Positions 49,888-61,140 of a stretch of 64,000 nucleotides of DNA are shown here, piece by piece. The notes under the pieces were generated by a model. The model saw only the letters and a program-made list of their open reading frames with translations, was not told the DNA's origin and searched no databases. Location: assembly GCA_014338405.1 (NCBI GenBank), contig JTDE01000169.1, positions 130,044 through 194,043 of the forward strand, written 5' to 3'. Origin of the DNA: Paragonimus skrjabini miyazakii (taxonomy: Eukaryota; Platyhelminthes; Trematoda; Plagiorchiida; Troglotrematidae). The position numbers and the translations under genes are program-made. The stretch's first letter is position 1; each line of letters starts with the position of its first letter.

Positions 49888-50095
49888 TAAATTGAACATC
49901 ACCCATAGTTGATTGCAGCTGTCGCATTACCATAAACTTTCCAGTCGGTCCTTTTCAAATAGAAACATTAGACTGGAGTTTCACTTTTGTTAAAGCTAGT
50001 CAGCAGTGCATATATCGGCCTGGTTAGCCGAACTGTTTCATAACTTGCCACGTTTGGTTTTGACGTACATAGCTGCTCGGTGAAATGACTGTCTG
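49888..50095 (-). mobile_element. Hammerhead-bearing SINE, copy C (decayed)
   Basis: On the minus strand the 3' two thirds match copy B: GATATATGCACTG, the hammerhead region, GACCGACTGGAAAGTTTATGG, GCGACAGCTG, ATCAACTATGGGTGATGTTC. The tRNA-like head is heavily diverged; only scattered pieces (TTATGAAACAG, GTTCGGCTA) can be aligned. It lies directly beside the zinc-finger retrotransposon fragment at 50109. Confidence 0.72.
49964..50009 (-). pseudogene. Inactive hammerhead ribozyme (copy C)
   Basis: The CUGANGA box reads CTGACTA, so the invariant G8 is T. Stem II is still a clean hairpin with different bases (GCTTT with AAAGT, loop AACA). The GAAA box and GTC are kept, and the helix III octamer is ACTCCAGT, no longer self-complementary. 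G8 is the general-acid nucleotide, so this copy should not cleave. The preserved pairing of stem II, despite base changes, suggests selection before decay. Confidence 0.72.
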
Positions 50096-50108
50096 GAGGA
50101 ACATGTGC

Positions 50109-50466
50109 TCATGTCATGCGTGTGAGCCACAAACGCGTTGGCACTTTGAGATTTTTCCTGGTGTTATCTTTGATCTGCGCTCGAAACTTTCTAATGCAAC
50201 CAGTGCTTTCCGCTGACCGATTTGTCATACGGCCAGCTATGGCTGAATAGTAACACTTCAGCGTAAACGTAGGAGTGTAGAGGTCATTTTGATAACGAAA
50301 TTGCATAGCATTTTCCAACGCTGAGCAATAATACCTGACGGTAAAAAGCGGAACCAACCGTGCACAGTATTCGTAACGGTGTTTTTGACGTTCACGTTCA
50401 GATAAGCCACCCTTGATGGTGAATTCAGCGTGGCACTGAAGGCACTGGTATCCGAATGCTTCCTAT
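50109..50466 (-). pseudogene. Zinc-finger/Myb-like fragment, possible R2-type retrotransposon N-terminus
   Basis: A 117-codon minus-strand frame begins after an in-frame stop at about 50467. Its first part, YQCLQCHAEFTIKGGLSERE then RQKH, fits a C2H2 finger (C-x2-C, F, L, x, H). The first histidine is replaced by arginine, so zinc binding is probably lost. The following GLSxxERxKHxxEY pattern resembles N-terminal fingers of site-specific, RLE-type LINEs. The later segment AGRMTNRSAESTGCIRKFRA resembles a Myb-like DNA-binding helix that follows the finger in those proteins. No RT is present on either side, so it is a fragment. A host zinc-finger exon is the alternative. Confidence 0.4.
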
Positions 50467-52276
50467 GGTCATGATATATGAGTTCTCTGACCTCAGGCAT
50501 ACGCTACTGAATGTTTACGTAGGCTTGAACGCGTGTTACACACTCTGTAACATTTGAGGGCAGATCTGATACACCGAATACTTCGAGCTGGATTGTGCGC
50601 TAGCAGGGATCAGTTATTCGTTATTAGTTATCCAATAGCCGTCGAGGTCGTTATTAGGAAATTTTTTGGAGGGGGCCCTAGTAAGATAGAAATATTCTTG
50701 CCTCAGCGGCTGTTCATAGGTCTTAGTCCGTGGCTATCTATCCACTGTAATATCTTGGTAATGTCATTTGGTTACCAATGAGGAGGGACGTCGGAATATG
50801 GTGAGTAACAGGGAGTGGGTGAGGAATGAGGCACAGGAGACCTACAAGCAGGTAAATTGCTACGTAGCCTAAAATGTATCGGTGGTGTCGAACAGTGATG
50901 AAATGAAAAAATAAGCATTTCAGGGTTGATGAATGACTGTGAAGTCTGTGGACAAGAACTGACGTTTACTTACAATGGTTCAATTAGTCATAAATGGATC
51001 AGCTATGAGGTTTTAACAGCATGTCGTAAATGATAGTATGAATTTGTCGATGAATATGACCACGATTATAAATGAGATCGTTGAAACAAATAGTGGGATG
51101 TTTTAAACCACTGCTGACAAAGTTATATCCCATTTTGACAGCGGCAGATGAAATCTGATTAACTTCAGTATAGGCACCGTTCACTATATGAGTGATTTAC
51201 ACTCAGTCGGATAGAACCTATGGATGTGTATCAGAACTGCAGAGACGTAATACACGTGGTAAAAGTCAGACGTATATTTGAACAAAAACCCGGAGGATAA
51301 TGAGAAGAAACTGAAGCGTGCATAACTTTCAATACAATTTTCTAATCAAACAATGAACCAAATCAACGAACAGTTTACTAACTAGACTTCAGATGGTGTG
51401 AAAATACCCACGCATTATGTTCAAAATTGCTGACAGACGTGCAGTCCCGTTATTGTACGGAATTTTGCAATAATCCGTAATCTACTAAAATACCATTGAT
51501 GAGATTCCTTATCTGGTTTATAAAATGATGTCCGACGATGAAAAAGAACGTGGTTTACTTGTTTTAATCCGTTTTTACCGCAAATACGAAGCGCTTGCAC
51601 ATTCTGCTGAAACGTTTATATATAAGTGATTCTTAATAGTAAGATTAGGTTCCATTGGGACAGAAGTCATGGGTTAATGGATAAAAGATATACCAGAGTG
51701 AAAATTAAAGATATGAGGATACTGACTATGACAGCAGAAAGTGTTCAGAAGGTTTACAGCTGAGAACATCGCATCATCCACGTCTTCTCGTCATGTTATT
51801 CCAGTTCAACGAGGAAAGAATTGCCTCAAATTTTTCAGAAAGATTCCAACAGGGGCTTACTAATAAGCTTGATTACCTTCTCCCTCTCAGAAGCAAGTTG
51901 GTAACCGAAGGGTTGCGTGTTCTGTATTACTAATCGCTCCCTGGTTTTCCCAGATTTCACGAAAAACTCAGACGACACAAGCTGCAGCTTGATAACTCCA
52001 ACTTCAAACAAAACCGACGTTGAACTTCGTCAACCAAAGCTGGATTCGCTCGATGAGATTCACAAAATTTTGTGACGTACTTTGACTGGGTCAACGATAA
52101 TTCGTCGAATCTATTTCATGTGTGTTGCAGGAATGCGCTACAGCATGCGGCGGCCTACGTGACAAAGTCGCTCATGGATTCATTTTGTCCAGTTTCAAAT
52201 ACGGCAGCATTTTTTGAACAGATGGGTAGATATATTACCAACCAGAAATGCTAATAAGGACCCAACGAGAAGCTCT
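50467..52276. other. Mixed, GC-richer start then unassigned frames
   Basis: Positions 50540-50860 are GC-richer and repeat-like, with a plus-strand frame (50554-50781) of no known family. A short plus-strand ORF at 51525-51629 encodes 34 residues (MMSDDEKERGLLVLIRFYRK and onward) and could be a small exon or chance. A frame at 52072-52254 runs up to the gap. No splice pair is convincing. Confidence 0.35.
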
Positions 52277-53086
52277 NNNNNNNNNNNNNNNNNNNNNNNN
52301 NNNNNNNNNNNNNNNNNNNNNNNNNNNNNNNNNNNNNNNNNNNNNNNNNNNNNNNNNNNNNNNNNNNNNNNNNNNNNNNNNNNNNNNNNNNNNNNNNNNN
52401 NNNNNNNNNNNNNNNNNNNNNNNNNNNNNNNNNNNNNNNNNNNNNNNNNNNNNNNNNNNNNNNNNNNNNNNNNNNNNNNNNNNNNNNNNNNNNNNNNNNN
52501 NNNNNNNNNNNNNNNNNNNNNNNNNNNNNNNNNNNNNNNNNNNNNNNNNNNNNNNNNNNNNNNNNNNNNNNNNNNNNNNNNNNNNNNNNNNNNNNNNNNN
52601 NNNNNNNNNNNNNNNNNNNNNNNNNNNNNNNNNNNNNNNNNNNNNNNNNNNNNNNNNNNNNNNNNNNNNNNNNNNNNNNNNNNNNNNNNNNNNNNNNNNN
52701 NNNNNNNNNNNNNNNNNNNNNNNNNNNNNNNNNNNNNNNNNNNNNNNNNNNNNNNNNNNNNNNNNNNNNNNNNNNNNNNNNNNNNNNNNNNNNNNNNNNN
52801 NNNNNNNNNNNNNNNNNNNNNNNNNNNNNNNNNNNNNNNNNNNNNNNNNNNNNNNNNNNNNNNNNNNNNNNNNNNNNNNNNNNNNNNNNNNNNNNNNNNN
52901 NNNNNNNNNNNNNNNNNNNNNNNNNNNNNNNNNNNNNNNNNNNNNNNNNNNNNNNNNNNNNNNNNNNNNNNNNNNNNNNNNNNNNNNNNNNNNNNNNNNN
53001 NNNNNNNNNNNNNNNNNNNNNNNNNNNNNNNNNNNNNNNNNNNNNNNNNNNNNNNNNNNNNNNNNNNNNNNNNNNNNNNNNNNNNN
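52277..53086. other. Assembly gap (N)
   Basis: 810 unknown bases. The right edge coincides exactly with the start of a 35-bp sequence repeated 179 bp further on, which suggests a repeat-driven break. Confidence 0.99.
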
Positions 53087-53300
53087 AGTTTTAAGACTTC
53101 AAGTGATTCAAGTGTGTTATTTGCTGACAAATAGACAGGATTGAACTGAGCAATCTGTTACGTTCAGTTTCAATTGAATTTTTTATGGATAACGTGAAGT
53201 TTACATCTTGTTAAAGCTTATCGAAGCCAGTATTGCACAATCGCTACGCAGGCATCATCGTGACCAGTTTTAAGACTTCAAGTGATTCAAGTGTGTTATT
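53087..53300. repeat. 35-bp direct repeat, 179-bp spacing
   Basis: The 35 bases beginning AGTTTTAAGACTTCAAG at 53087-53121 recur without mismatch at 53266-53300; after that the two copies diverge. The first copy starts at the last N of the gap. It may be the visible part of a longer tandem array, the border of a transposon, or an assembly artefact. Confidence 0.9.
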
Positions 53301-53379
53301 CTTGGAGTGGGATCAAGGTAATCCAGGCGTCAAGGTAATTGCACAGAATGAAGTAAACAACTGATTTTCGTTCTTGGGC

Positions 53380-53650
53380 ATACTAATTATCCAAAGACCA
53401 AATGGCACTATAAGAAGATTCATCTACAGAAAGCCTACTTGAGTAGAAAGATATATAGACTTTGAAAGCTTCCGTCCAGTGCAATATAAAAGAAGCCTAG
53501 TTAGAATGCTCTTTCACAGAACGCAAAGGCAATCCACCAAAAACGACTAACCACCAGAATTAAGCACACACAATTACCTTGCAGGCCAGCGGTTTCTCCC
53601 TGCAGTTCGTCAAGAATTATGGCAGTATAATCAGTCGGTTTAATGAAAAC
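53380..53650 (+). pseudogene. Penelope-like element, RT C-terminal fragment
   Basis: One plus-strand frame reads QRPNGTIRRFIYRKPT, then after a stop VERYIDFESFRPVQYKRSLV, then RMLFHRTQRQSTKN. After a shift it continues QASGFSLQFVKNYG near 53583-53624. The order YRKPT, H/F-x-S-F-x-P, YKR-x-L-V-R-x-LFxRA and NG(Y/F)P-x-x-FV matches the region after RT motif E in Penelope-like elements. Stops and a frameshift mark it as dead. No GIY-YIG domain follows. It lies just right of the gap and the 35-bp repeat, which may belong to the same insertion. Confidence 0.68.
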
Positions 53651-54762
53651 TATTTTCTAAATGACGGCTGATTAACAGTAACAAAAAGGCATCTGACAGC
53701 CGCTGTATTCAGATTCTTTAACGTTATAAGTTATGTATAATACAGTGAACAAGAGCCTTGTCAGTCTGCTCGCCTACCACCGAAAAGTTTACATCTGTCC
53801 TATTTCAGTATTTGTAATAATATTTCAATAGCCGCAGTATAAGCTACATACGCAAGATAACCGTTTTGAGAAGCATGTTCCCAAGCGTTTAAAAACAACT
53901 GGAATCACCAGGTGCTTGTAATCTAAACGGGACACAGAGTCAAAGTTTGTAACAAATTATCTGTGATTTTTCAAAGCGATCGGAATCATATCCTCCAGTT
54001 TGCTGAGGATTTGTCTATTAGTGTCAACCTCCACAAGTGTGTTCAAGAACAACCTGTGGTGTATATCTGCCAAACTTCGACCTCATAACTTCCGCCCTAA
54101 GAAACCTCATGTTGATCTTTAGTCTTCATTACGAATATCGTATACGCTGTGACTCAAAGTTTACTAAAAATGTCCGACAGAATTAATTATCACTAACGAC
54201 TTCTTATCAAAACTACTTGTAATTTGATTCAAATGACTCCTCATAATTTACTGAAGTACTCACGGACTTACTTGTATCTCCGTTCGTGATCTTTTCATGC
54301 ATTAAAAGTATTCGCTTGCATTCTGCAAATCTAAAAGTAATTAACTGACAATAGCCTATTCAATTTTTGGAAACAGGCTCATTCTTAATTCAACGAAAAG
54401 TTGACAAACGGGAAATATCAATCGCTTTTCCCTTTATTTTGATCACAACAATAAAGTTGAGCAAAATCATGCGGGCTGAGCTTTCGGCTAATTATTCTTC
54501 AAGGGGAAGTGAATAGAATAGCAAAGCAATAAGTAGTTGTTTGTGAGAGGTTTACAGATTCGAGAAACAACCGAATTTAACTACTGATCTCTGTTTAATT
54601 GCGAGTGTTCACCGAATAATTAACCTGAAACTGAATTCAGGCTAAATATCTTAACATTTCTGAAGTACTTCGTCATAACCAACGGAGAAGTAATTGTATA
54701 TGTCCGTCAGTTTTACTTCATTTAAATGTATGAACGTCATGCCACCGAATGATGAAATAACA
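53651..54762. other. No supported gene
   Basis: AT-rich, stops in all frames, no long open frame and no repeat recognised. Confidence 0.5.
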
Positions 54763-55005
54763 TTTTGACTTGAAAATCGACCACAACGGATTGTAGGTTT
54801 TGCGTCCACATGAAAAGTTCAGCCAGTCCCCTTAAAAGAGGAAAAATACCCACAGTTACCTCTTGCTGGAGTGAGTCAGTAATGCATGAACTTGCCGCCG
54901 CTGGGATTAGAACTCTGGTCACATCCTCATGAGGCAACTCTGTTGATCACCGTCAAGTTGACCTTACATAGGGCGTGACTGTCATCACATGTATACGCTA
55001 AGCAA
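54763..55005 (-). mobile_element. Hammerhead-bearing SINE, copy D (oldest)
   Basis: The minus strand aligns with copy B from the leader (CATGTGATGACAGTCACG, CCCTATGTAAGGTCA) through the tRNA-like head (GAGTTGCCTCATGA, B-box remnant AGTTCTAATCCC) and GCATTACTGAC. It then runs to GGGGACTGGC and the end GATTTTCAAGTCAAAATG. Many substitutions and small indels make it the most diverged copy, but the order of blocks is unchanged. The ribozyme box reads CTGACTC and the GAAA box is gone (GTAAC), so it is not catalytic. Confidence 0.65.
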
Positions 55006-58000
55006 CATTCAGTTTTGAGGGATCCTAAGGTTGTTTTGGTACCCTGACAGGAAACATCGGAATTGTCCCGCCAACTGTACCCACTGACCCCTTCACTGGC
55101 ACCTCGCTCCAGTTTGGGATCGTAGAAACCATTGACTTAAGCAAATGAGGTTAACTGAAAAGTCTATAGAAATGCGACAAGTGTTACCACATGTGAAGTT
55201 TGTTCAATTTATATAAACTCAAATCCTCTGTCACTAATTACTGAAGTATTTCTTTTACCATGGTTATTTGAGCGACCCAGCATACCGCAGTCTCGCTCTT
55301 TACATCGTTAATCAACTCATGCACTTATGACTTCGCGAAGCGTTTTTAAGTGCCAAGATCTCAATGTGATATTGTGTGCCCTAACCAGAAAACTAATAGC
55401 CGACAAACAGCAATGACATTTGTAAACCGAGTGTTTAATTTCAGACGCATTGAGCTCGCCTGCTTTTCGTTCTCGGAGAAGTTAGCAAACATACCGGTGG
55501 GTTGAACCAGTATTTTTATCTTAGGTTGACTTGCATTTCAGGAGTATCCTGGTGAATTCACCTTAGTCACTTGAAGGATTTGATTATATTTCCGTTTGTC
55601 GAGTTTCTCAAAAAAACAGTTGGCAGTCCGAAGTTAACTGTTACTTTCCCCGGAATGAAAAAAAACATTAATTTAGATGGGATCATAATTTTCGGATTAA
55701 AACGAACCAGCGACAAAAGCAGTAAGTTCAAACGTGGCAAGCTGGGTAACAAAGAACCCTGGAAGAAATCCCGCTTGGGTTTCCAATCCACTGAACCATT
55801 TGACGGATTTCTTACGACAGAATGGATGCTGTGAATAACTTTAACCGATTATAAGACTAGTAAGCAGTCGCTATGGCTTCACAGATCATGTGGTTCAGGA
55901 TTTATTGCATCTGTTATCGCTATTTTGAGCACAGTAAAAGCCCATATTTTTCGCAACTGGTTTCCATTTAGTTTATAGAGAGTGTCACACTACTTGTGAA
56001 TGCATTGCAAATGTTGTATTATTCGAAGTTTAATGGGCACAGTGTTTTACCCGAAAAACACATCAAAATATATTTAACTTTACTTGTCATTTTTCTTAAA
56101 CTGGCTTTACATTACTTGGGAATTTTTTCACCTGAACTTGCCTGTTTTTTAAAAACAATAGTTAAAAGCTTCTGTAAGCAAGCTATTCAACCCATGTCTG
56201 AATGACACATTGCATTTTGTATGGGGTCGCCTGGACACATCAAATCCGATTGACATAATCGAACTGTGACCGCCTCGGTGATGGATAGGATGTACCACTT
56301 GACTTTTTGTGACGCGGTAACAGCGGCTCAGTAGACGGTGCGAAACGCCCTCTCTGTGCCTGCCTGTCACTCACAGTCAACCAAATGGGTCAGAATGAAT
56401 GTGTTAGTGTTCCTCGTTATTCTGAACAATGTTCACGAGTTCTTTCCGACCAGCACCTAGTGGTGCGGCTAATATATGCTGAACTACAGGGATAATCAAA
56501 TGAATAAATCATAAATGAGACATTGTTGTTGGGCCTATTATCTTTCACATTGAGTGACACCGTCCATTTTGAGTGGAATGTCACGACAGGCCGTGCACTA
56601 CTGCAGGTGCCTCCTGCCGCATCGGTTAGTTTACGCGTTGCCAAATCGGTCGCTACTTTTCCTTAGAACGGTAAGGTTATATACGTCTTTTTCTTATCAA
56701 CTATGTTCATGGGGAGTACATTGGCCTCTTCTGCGTGATTCTGGTAATAACTTTCTGGTAATCCACATTATTGGAAAAGATATCTTATAACATGCTTAGG
56801 TTTAATTCTTTATTATCTTCCGTACAAGCAACGTAAAAGGCCCCGTTTCAAACCACTGAGCACATGGCTGTGAAAGTTTGTGCATTGCCCACTACAGGTT
56901 TGTTTTTATATGCACCTAGCCCTAGCGACTCATTTGGTCTGTGTGTTGGTACTACGCTCAGAAATGACATTTGGTTATCAGCTACTGGTTTCAAAAAGAA
57001 CATGATGTGTTGTGCAATTTTTAAGAAAGGTCAAAAGCTACTGTACATTTTCCGCTTTGTCTACCACGCAAAATCTTCTCCACGTATCGAAGATAATAAC
57101 TAGTTGCTCTAATAGTGTTGCTCAACTTGTTATTCTTTGCCACGCTCCCAAGGATGTCGGTCAGCACCATCGGTCTGGCCATGAAGCCTACCACTTAATT
57201 GAAACGGAACTTTGTTACTACAGAACAGTGATATTCTCCAGTTCATCCACAGGGAAGCCGACGTAGAAATTGGCTTTATTTTGCTCATTAAGCAGTGATA
57301 TATATGTACAGAGGTTGGTAGGAATTTATGAATGACACTACATCAAACACACTAATCGGGTAACGTGCTTCTCTTCGTTTTTTCTCATGGCGTTTTTCAA
57401 TATTCTAGAACTCGTCTAATTTGTAAGTAATTCCGACATTGTGTGTTTTATAGAAAACTGGGACGTTCAATAACTTTTGCAAAACATCTGTCAATTTTAT
57501 TTGAATCAGCTGATACCACAAATAATTAACAGTCGGCAACAAGGTCGAAGCATGACGTCTGTCACTGAAAAATAGTTGGGGAGCATTGGATCTTTGTTCT
57601 AGTTTCTGTCTACGCTCATTCTTATTGTTTACCCGAATTTACCGGCACGTACAATGGTCATACATGATAAACAGTATATACTTGTTCTCTGTGCGCAACC
57701 ACTCGGGAAAATCATCATAAAACTGATAAAGATATCACACTTACTTACGATTCCTGTTATCATGTCTTGATGAAATAAACGTTATCGTTCTGTGTATATC
57801 ACCAGTCGAATGAACCAATCCTTTGACGTCACACAACAGACGTCTTACAAGTTACAGAGCACTGCAGGCAATTTGGAACAATCTGTGTTTTTTGAGTAGG
57901 TTTTTGCAGGTATATTGTAACTCTGTGAGTAAAATCTTGCTAGATGTAATGCAAGATGGTTGTAACGCAGAGTTTTGCAACCTGCTCGTAGCTCTGTAAC

Positions 58001-59825
58001 GTTTTCAAATCATTGGTTGAGACATGTTGAATACGATTTACTTTTTTCTACACTAGCACAAAAGTTGGTTGGAATCCTTCGCACCTGCTGACATGTTCAC
58101 ACGATGAAATAAAAACGGGATAAATAAAAGTTCAGAACTCATCGAACATGGTTTTAAAGCAATAAGTACGATTAAATTAATGAATTCAAACTCAGGCTAA
58201 GTTGCTCAAGAGAGCATATGTTGATGGAACATTGGTTGTACAAACATTTAACACGGGCGGAACGATTGTTATTTTGAGATTTCCATTTATATCGCTTTAA
58301 CGTTTCATCATAGAAATAATTGTAATATGGGCGAAAGTTTTCGCACTTTGAGTGATCGCCAAAATCCAACAAATCCACACAACACATCCGACTGAGTCCA
58401 GATGGCTGGTTTCTCAAAACAAACAACGACAGTTAATAAAATGTCGCAGTGTTCGTTTTTTACCGACTGACACATCGCGAAAAGTTTCAATAAAAAGGAC
58501 TGAAGTAATCAAATGAACCATAACATACCAATAGAAAGTGGTTAATATCTTTTCAAATTCTTGTTGCCATTGATTACATCGTCTGGTTCGAATAAAATAA
58601 ACACATACAAGGTAATATGAGCAATAATATTGATCAATTAAAACACAGAACACCGCCAAGTTAAATTAGGTTTAATTGAACAGATCAATATAGATAGCTT
58701 TATGTGAAACAATTTGAACGCACTGTTTAGTGCATGTCAGGCTAACATTTTCCAAGTACTTAACAAATGGTTACAGGAAAATAAGTTAGACACGGAAAGC
58801 ACAGCCGTTTAGCAATCGTAATGCAAAATGAATAAGTTCTCGTGTGCATTGTCCATTTGCGCTCTCGTGCAACTGTCATGTTACTCTGTGTGTGTGTCTC
58901 AGGGGAGAATAACACGGATGGTACTGATTAACTTTACATTACAATGTAGAAATGAGGAACAGTCATGAAAACGTTATAGAAAAATAAACATGTATATATA
59001 TATGTGTTTGTTTGTAAAGGAGATTAATCAAACTACTCAATTTGTGTTACACTTCTGTCTTAGAAATTCATTGCACTGAGACAAATATTTAACCATCGTC
59101 CGGCCCTAGTTGGTTCGAGTATTTTTTCCTCAAAACGGTTGCAGATATGTTGATAACATTAGAAATAACGATGAATTTTTATCAATGAAATGAAAATACA
59201 TAATATATACAAGTGTTATGGTGACAAAATGTCTACATCTGTAAGGAGGCTATTAACGTGCGACCTGCCGCCCGGTTTCAATCCTCCATTTGTGTTTGTT
59301 ATTACAACAGAACAAGAAAGCTGAATTTGAGGCATGCTATCTTTTAGATCTGTTCTGATTGTTCTACACGGCAATAACTCACTTGTTTACGATGTTTGGT
59401 TTGATTCGCGTGTCTAAGTTGGTGGCCAGTTTGACAGAAATAGAACTAAAATCACAACAACGTTTGTCTTAAGAGAAAATACCGAGTCGTAAATATTCGG
59501 GTAGACTACTCCCTGTGCATAACATGTAAACTTTTGAGAAATAAATTTTAGTGAACTTAAATTTCATGACATACTTAGGTATCACTGAGTTATTGCACCA
59601 AAATGGCAGGTTTCCTGTTGCTGCAAATACCCACATAAACTCATGCATATTTATTTTCCTACCCATTGAATTGATTTCAGGTAAACAAACGAAACTTGTT
59701 GGCTACGTGATACATTCTAATAGCGCACTCTGAATTTGTACATTCCGTTTTGATTACTGAAAGACGCAAACATAAATCCAAGTAGACAGGTTATGAAAAA
59801 GCATGATATTTACATTGAGTTATAA
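55006..59825. other. Mostly non-coding; several unassigned frames
   Basis: At 55556-55834 an open plus-strand frame of 92 codons without ATG near its start is lysine-rich (SSKFKRGKLGNKEPWKKSR); the opposite strand is open too. At 56864-57103 a frame follows a CACTACAG acceptor at 56898 and might contain a short exon (56899-57029). Overlapping minus-strand frames at 58172-58659 have no splice signals. GC-richer patches at about 55020-55140 and 56200-56420 may be old repeats. A (TA)n tract lies near 58993. Confidence 0.35.
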
Positions 59826-60890
59826 ATGAATATTACAGTAAAAGACAATTTACGAAAGAAGACGTAAAACAGAACACATAAACACCGTCAAATATTCCGA
59901 TGCACATAGGTGTATACCCGATCCTGTTTAAAAGAACAATTGAAATTGGAGTGGCAGTGGGCTGGCATCTAGGCCTCCTGTTAGCTGACGTTTTCATGAG
60001 CAAACTGCAGACTAACCAATTGGGTGTAGTCATTGAACAGTTTATACTATATAAACATTATGTCGATTATATTTTTGGCGTCGTCGGTGGGAGTTCTAAT
60101 ATGAACAGACAAGAACATGACAGCCTTAAATTCCCTAAGGATTCAGACAAAAATATCCAAATAAATTTCATAGACTTTGGCGTATTAGGAAGAGAAGTTG
60201 TTTCAGTCCAAGGAAAACGTACAGAAAGCAGACTAGGAGTGGTCAGTACGGTCACTTTGACAGTTACATTCCGCTAAATCAGAAACGAAACCCCATGCAT
60301 TGTCTGACGGGTAAGGCGTTAAAAGTCTACACCCCTGACATGTTATATGCTGAGCTGAGCTTTCTACAAGAAGTTTTCACGCAGAATTGTTATCCAGTGT
60401 GCTTCATTCAGAAGGTGATGCATGTGGTAGAGTTGGAACTTAGGCCACCCTCTGTGAATAAAACTTGCGTTTATTAGTTTTACTTCCAAGGGAGATTCTT
60501 TGGCCAAAGTTATCTGAAGAGAGCTCAAAAAGTCAGTCAAAACAACCTACCGTGCCGGTCAATCGTGCATCGGTTTCCGTTCAACGCCCGTTGTCACATC
60601 ACAACTCAAAGACAAACGTCTATGTTCTGCAACTATCTGTTGTGCACACTAAGTTGTTTGCGCTTGTCGAACATCATACATTGGTCGTACTACAAGGCGA
60701 TCTTCCGACAAACTGCTTAGACATCATCTTGCGTGCTTGAATATTGGTGTAGTTAGAACGGCTTCAACCGCGATCGTTGCTAATTTTACAGAATCTATTC
60801 ATTCTTTATTCATTCTGTCAGTGGGAAGGACGCTTTTCAGATTGTTTACTGAGTGCCAAGGACTCGATCAAAAATGGTTTTAATCTTAAT
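59826..60890 (+). pseudogene. Penelope-like element with RT and GIY-YIG endonuclease relics
   Basis: The RT palm begins with EIGVAVGWHLGLLLADVFMS at about 59940-60000 (family: GVAMGSPLGPLLADVFM). LYKHYVDYIFGVV follows near 60050. The catalytic YVDD is YVDY, with the second aspartate lost. After a frameshift near 60180 the frame reads TYRKQTRSGQYGHFDSYIPL, NQKRN, KVYTPDMLYAELSFLQEVF and TQNCYPVCFIQKVM up to about 60420, all PLE landmarks in order. Further frames give VKTTYRAGQSC near 60535-60570 and VCACRTSYIGRTTR (60660-60697). The latter is the C-x-C ... YIG core of the GIY-YIG nuclease that defines PLEs. The 3' end fades at about 60890, where a SINE begins. The element is 5'-truncated and broken, but much better preserved than the PLE fragment at 53.4 kb. 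Confidence 0.82.
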
Positions 60891-60914
60891 TTAAGAGAGA
60901 CCCATTTGCGAAAC

Positions 60915-61140
60915 ATCCGGACTTCGGCTATATTCGAACCAGTGACAGAAACATCATGCCCGAACGCGGTAAGTGCTCTACCAGCGGAGCTACGGAGCCA
61001 AGCCGGAAGCTCGGAAGTTTCACATTTGGACCTAGTTTGGGCATGGTGTTTATGTCGATGGTTCGAATCCAACCGAGGTTCCGAATTTTTGCACATGGAT
61101 CTCTTCTAGGTTATATAATTTGCCAAGTCACTTCTCAGTG
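60915..61140. mobile_element. Head-to-head inverted tRNA-type SINE
   Basis: The left arm (minus) has a full tRNA-like head: A box TAGCTCCGCTGG near 60970-60981, B box GGTTCGAATAT at 60930-60940. The right arm (plus) starts after the shared CACATTTGGACC centre and holds GGCATGGTGTTTATGTCGAT, B box GGTTCGAATCC (61060-61070) and the tail GGATCTCTTCTAGG. The arms therefore point outward. The right arm lacks an A box, so only the left arm could form a full Pol III promoter. It sits immediately 3' of the PLE relic. Shared layout with 12300-12905 shows that the inverted form is itself a repeated unit. Confidence 0.78.

Noticed and set aside
52195..53144. Open frames of about 300 codons crossing the second gap
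   Set aside because: Almost entirely unknown bases; the readable ends are short and show no domain.
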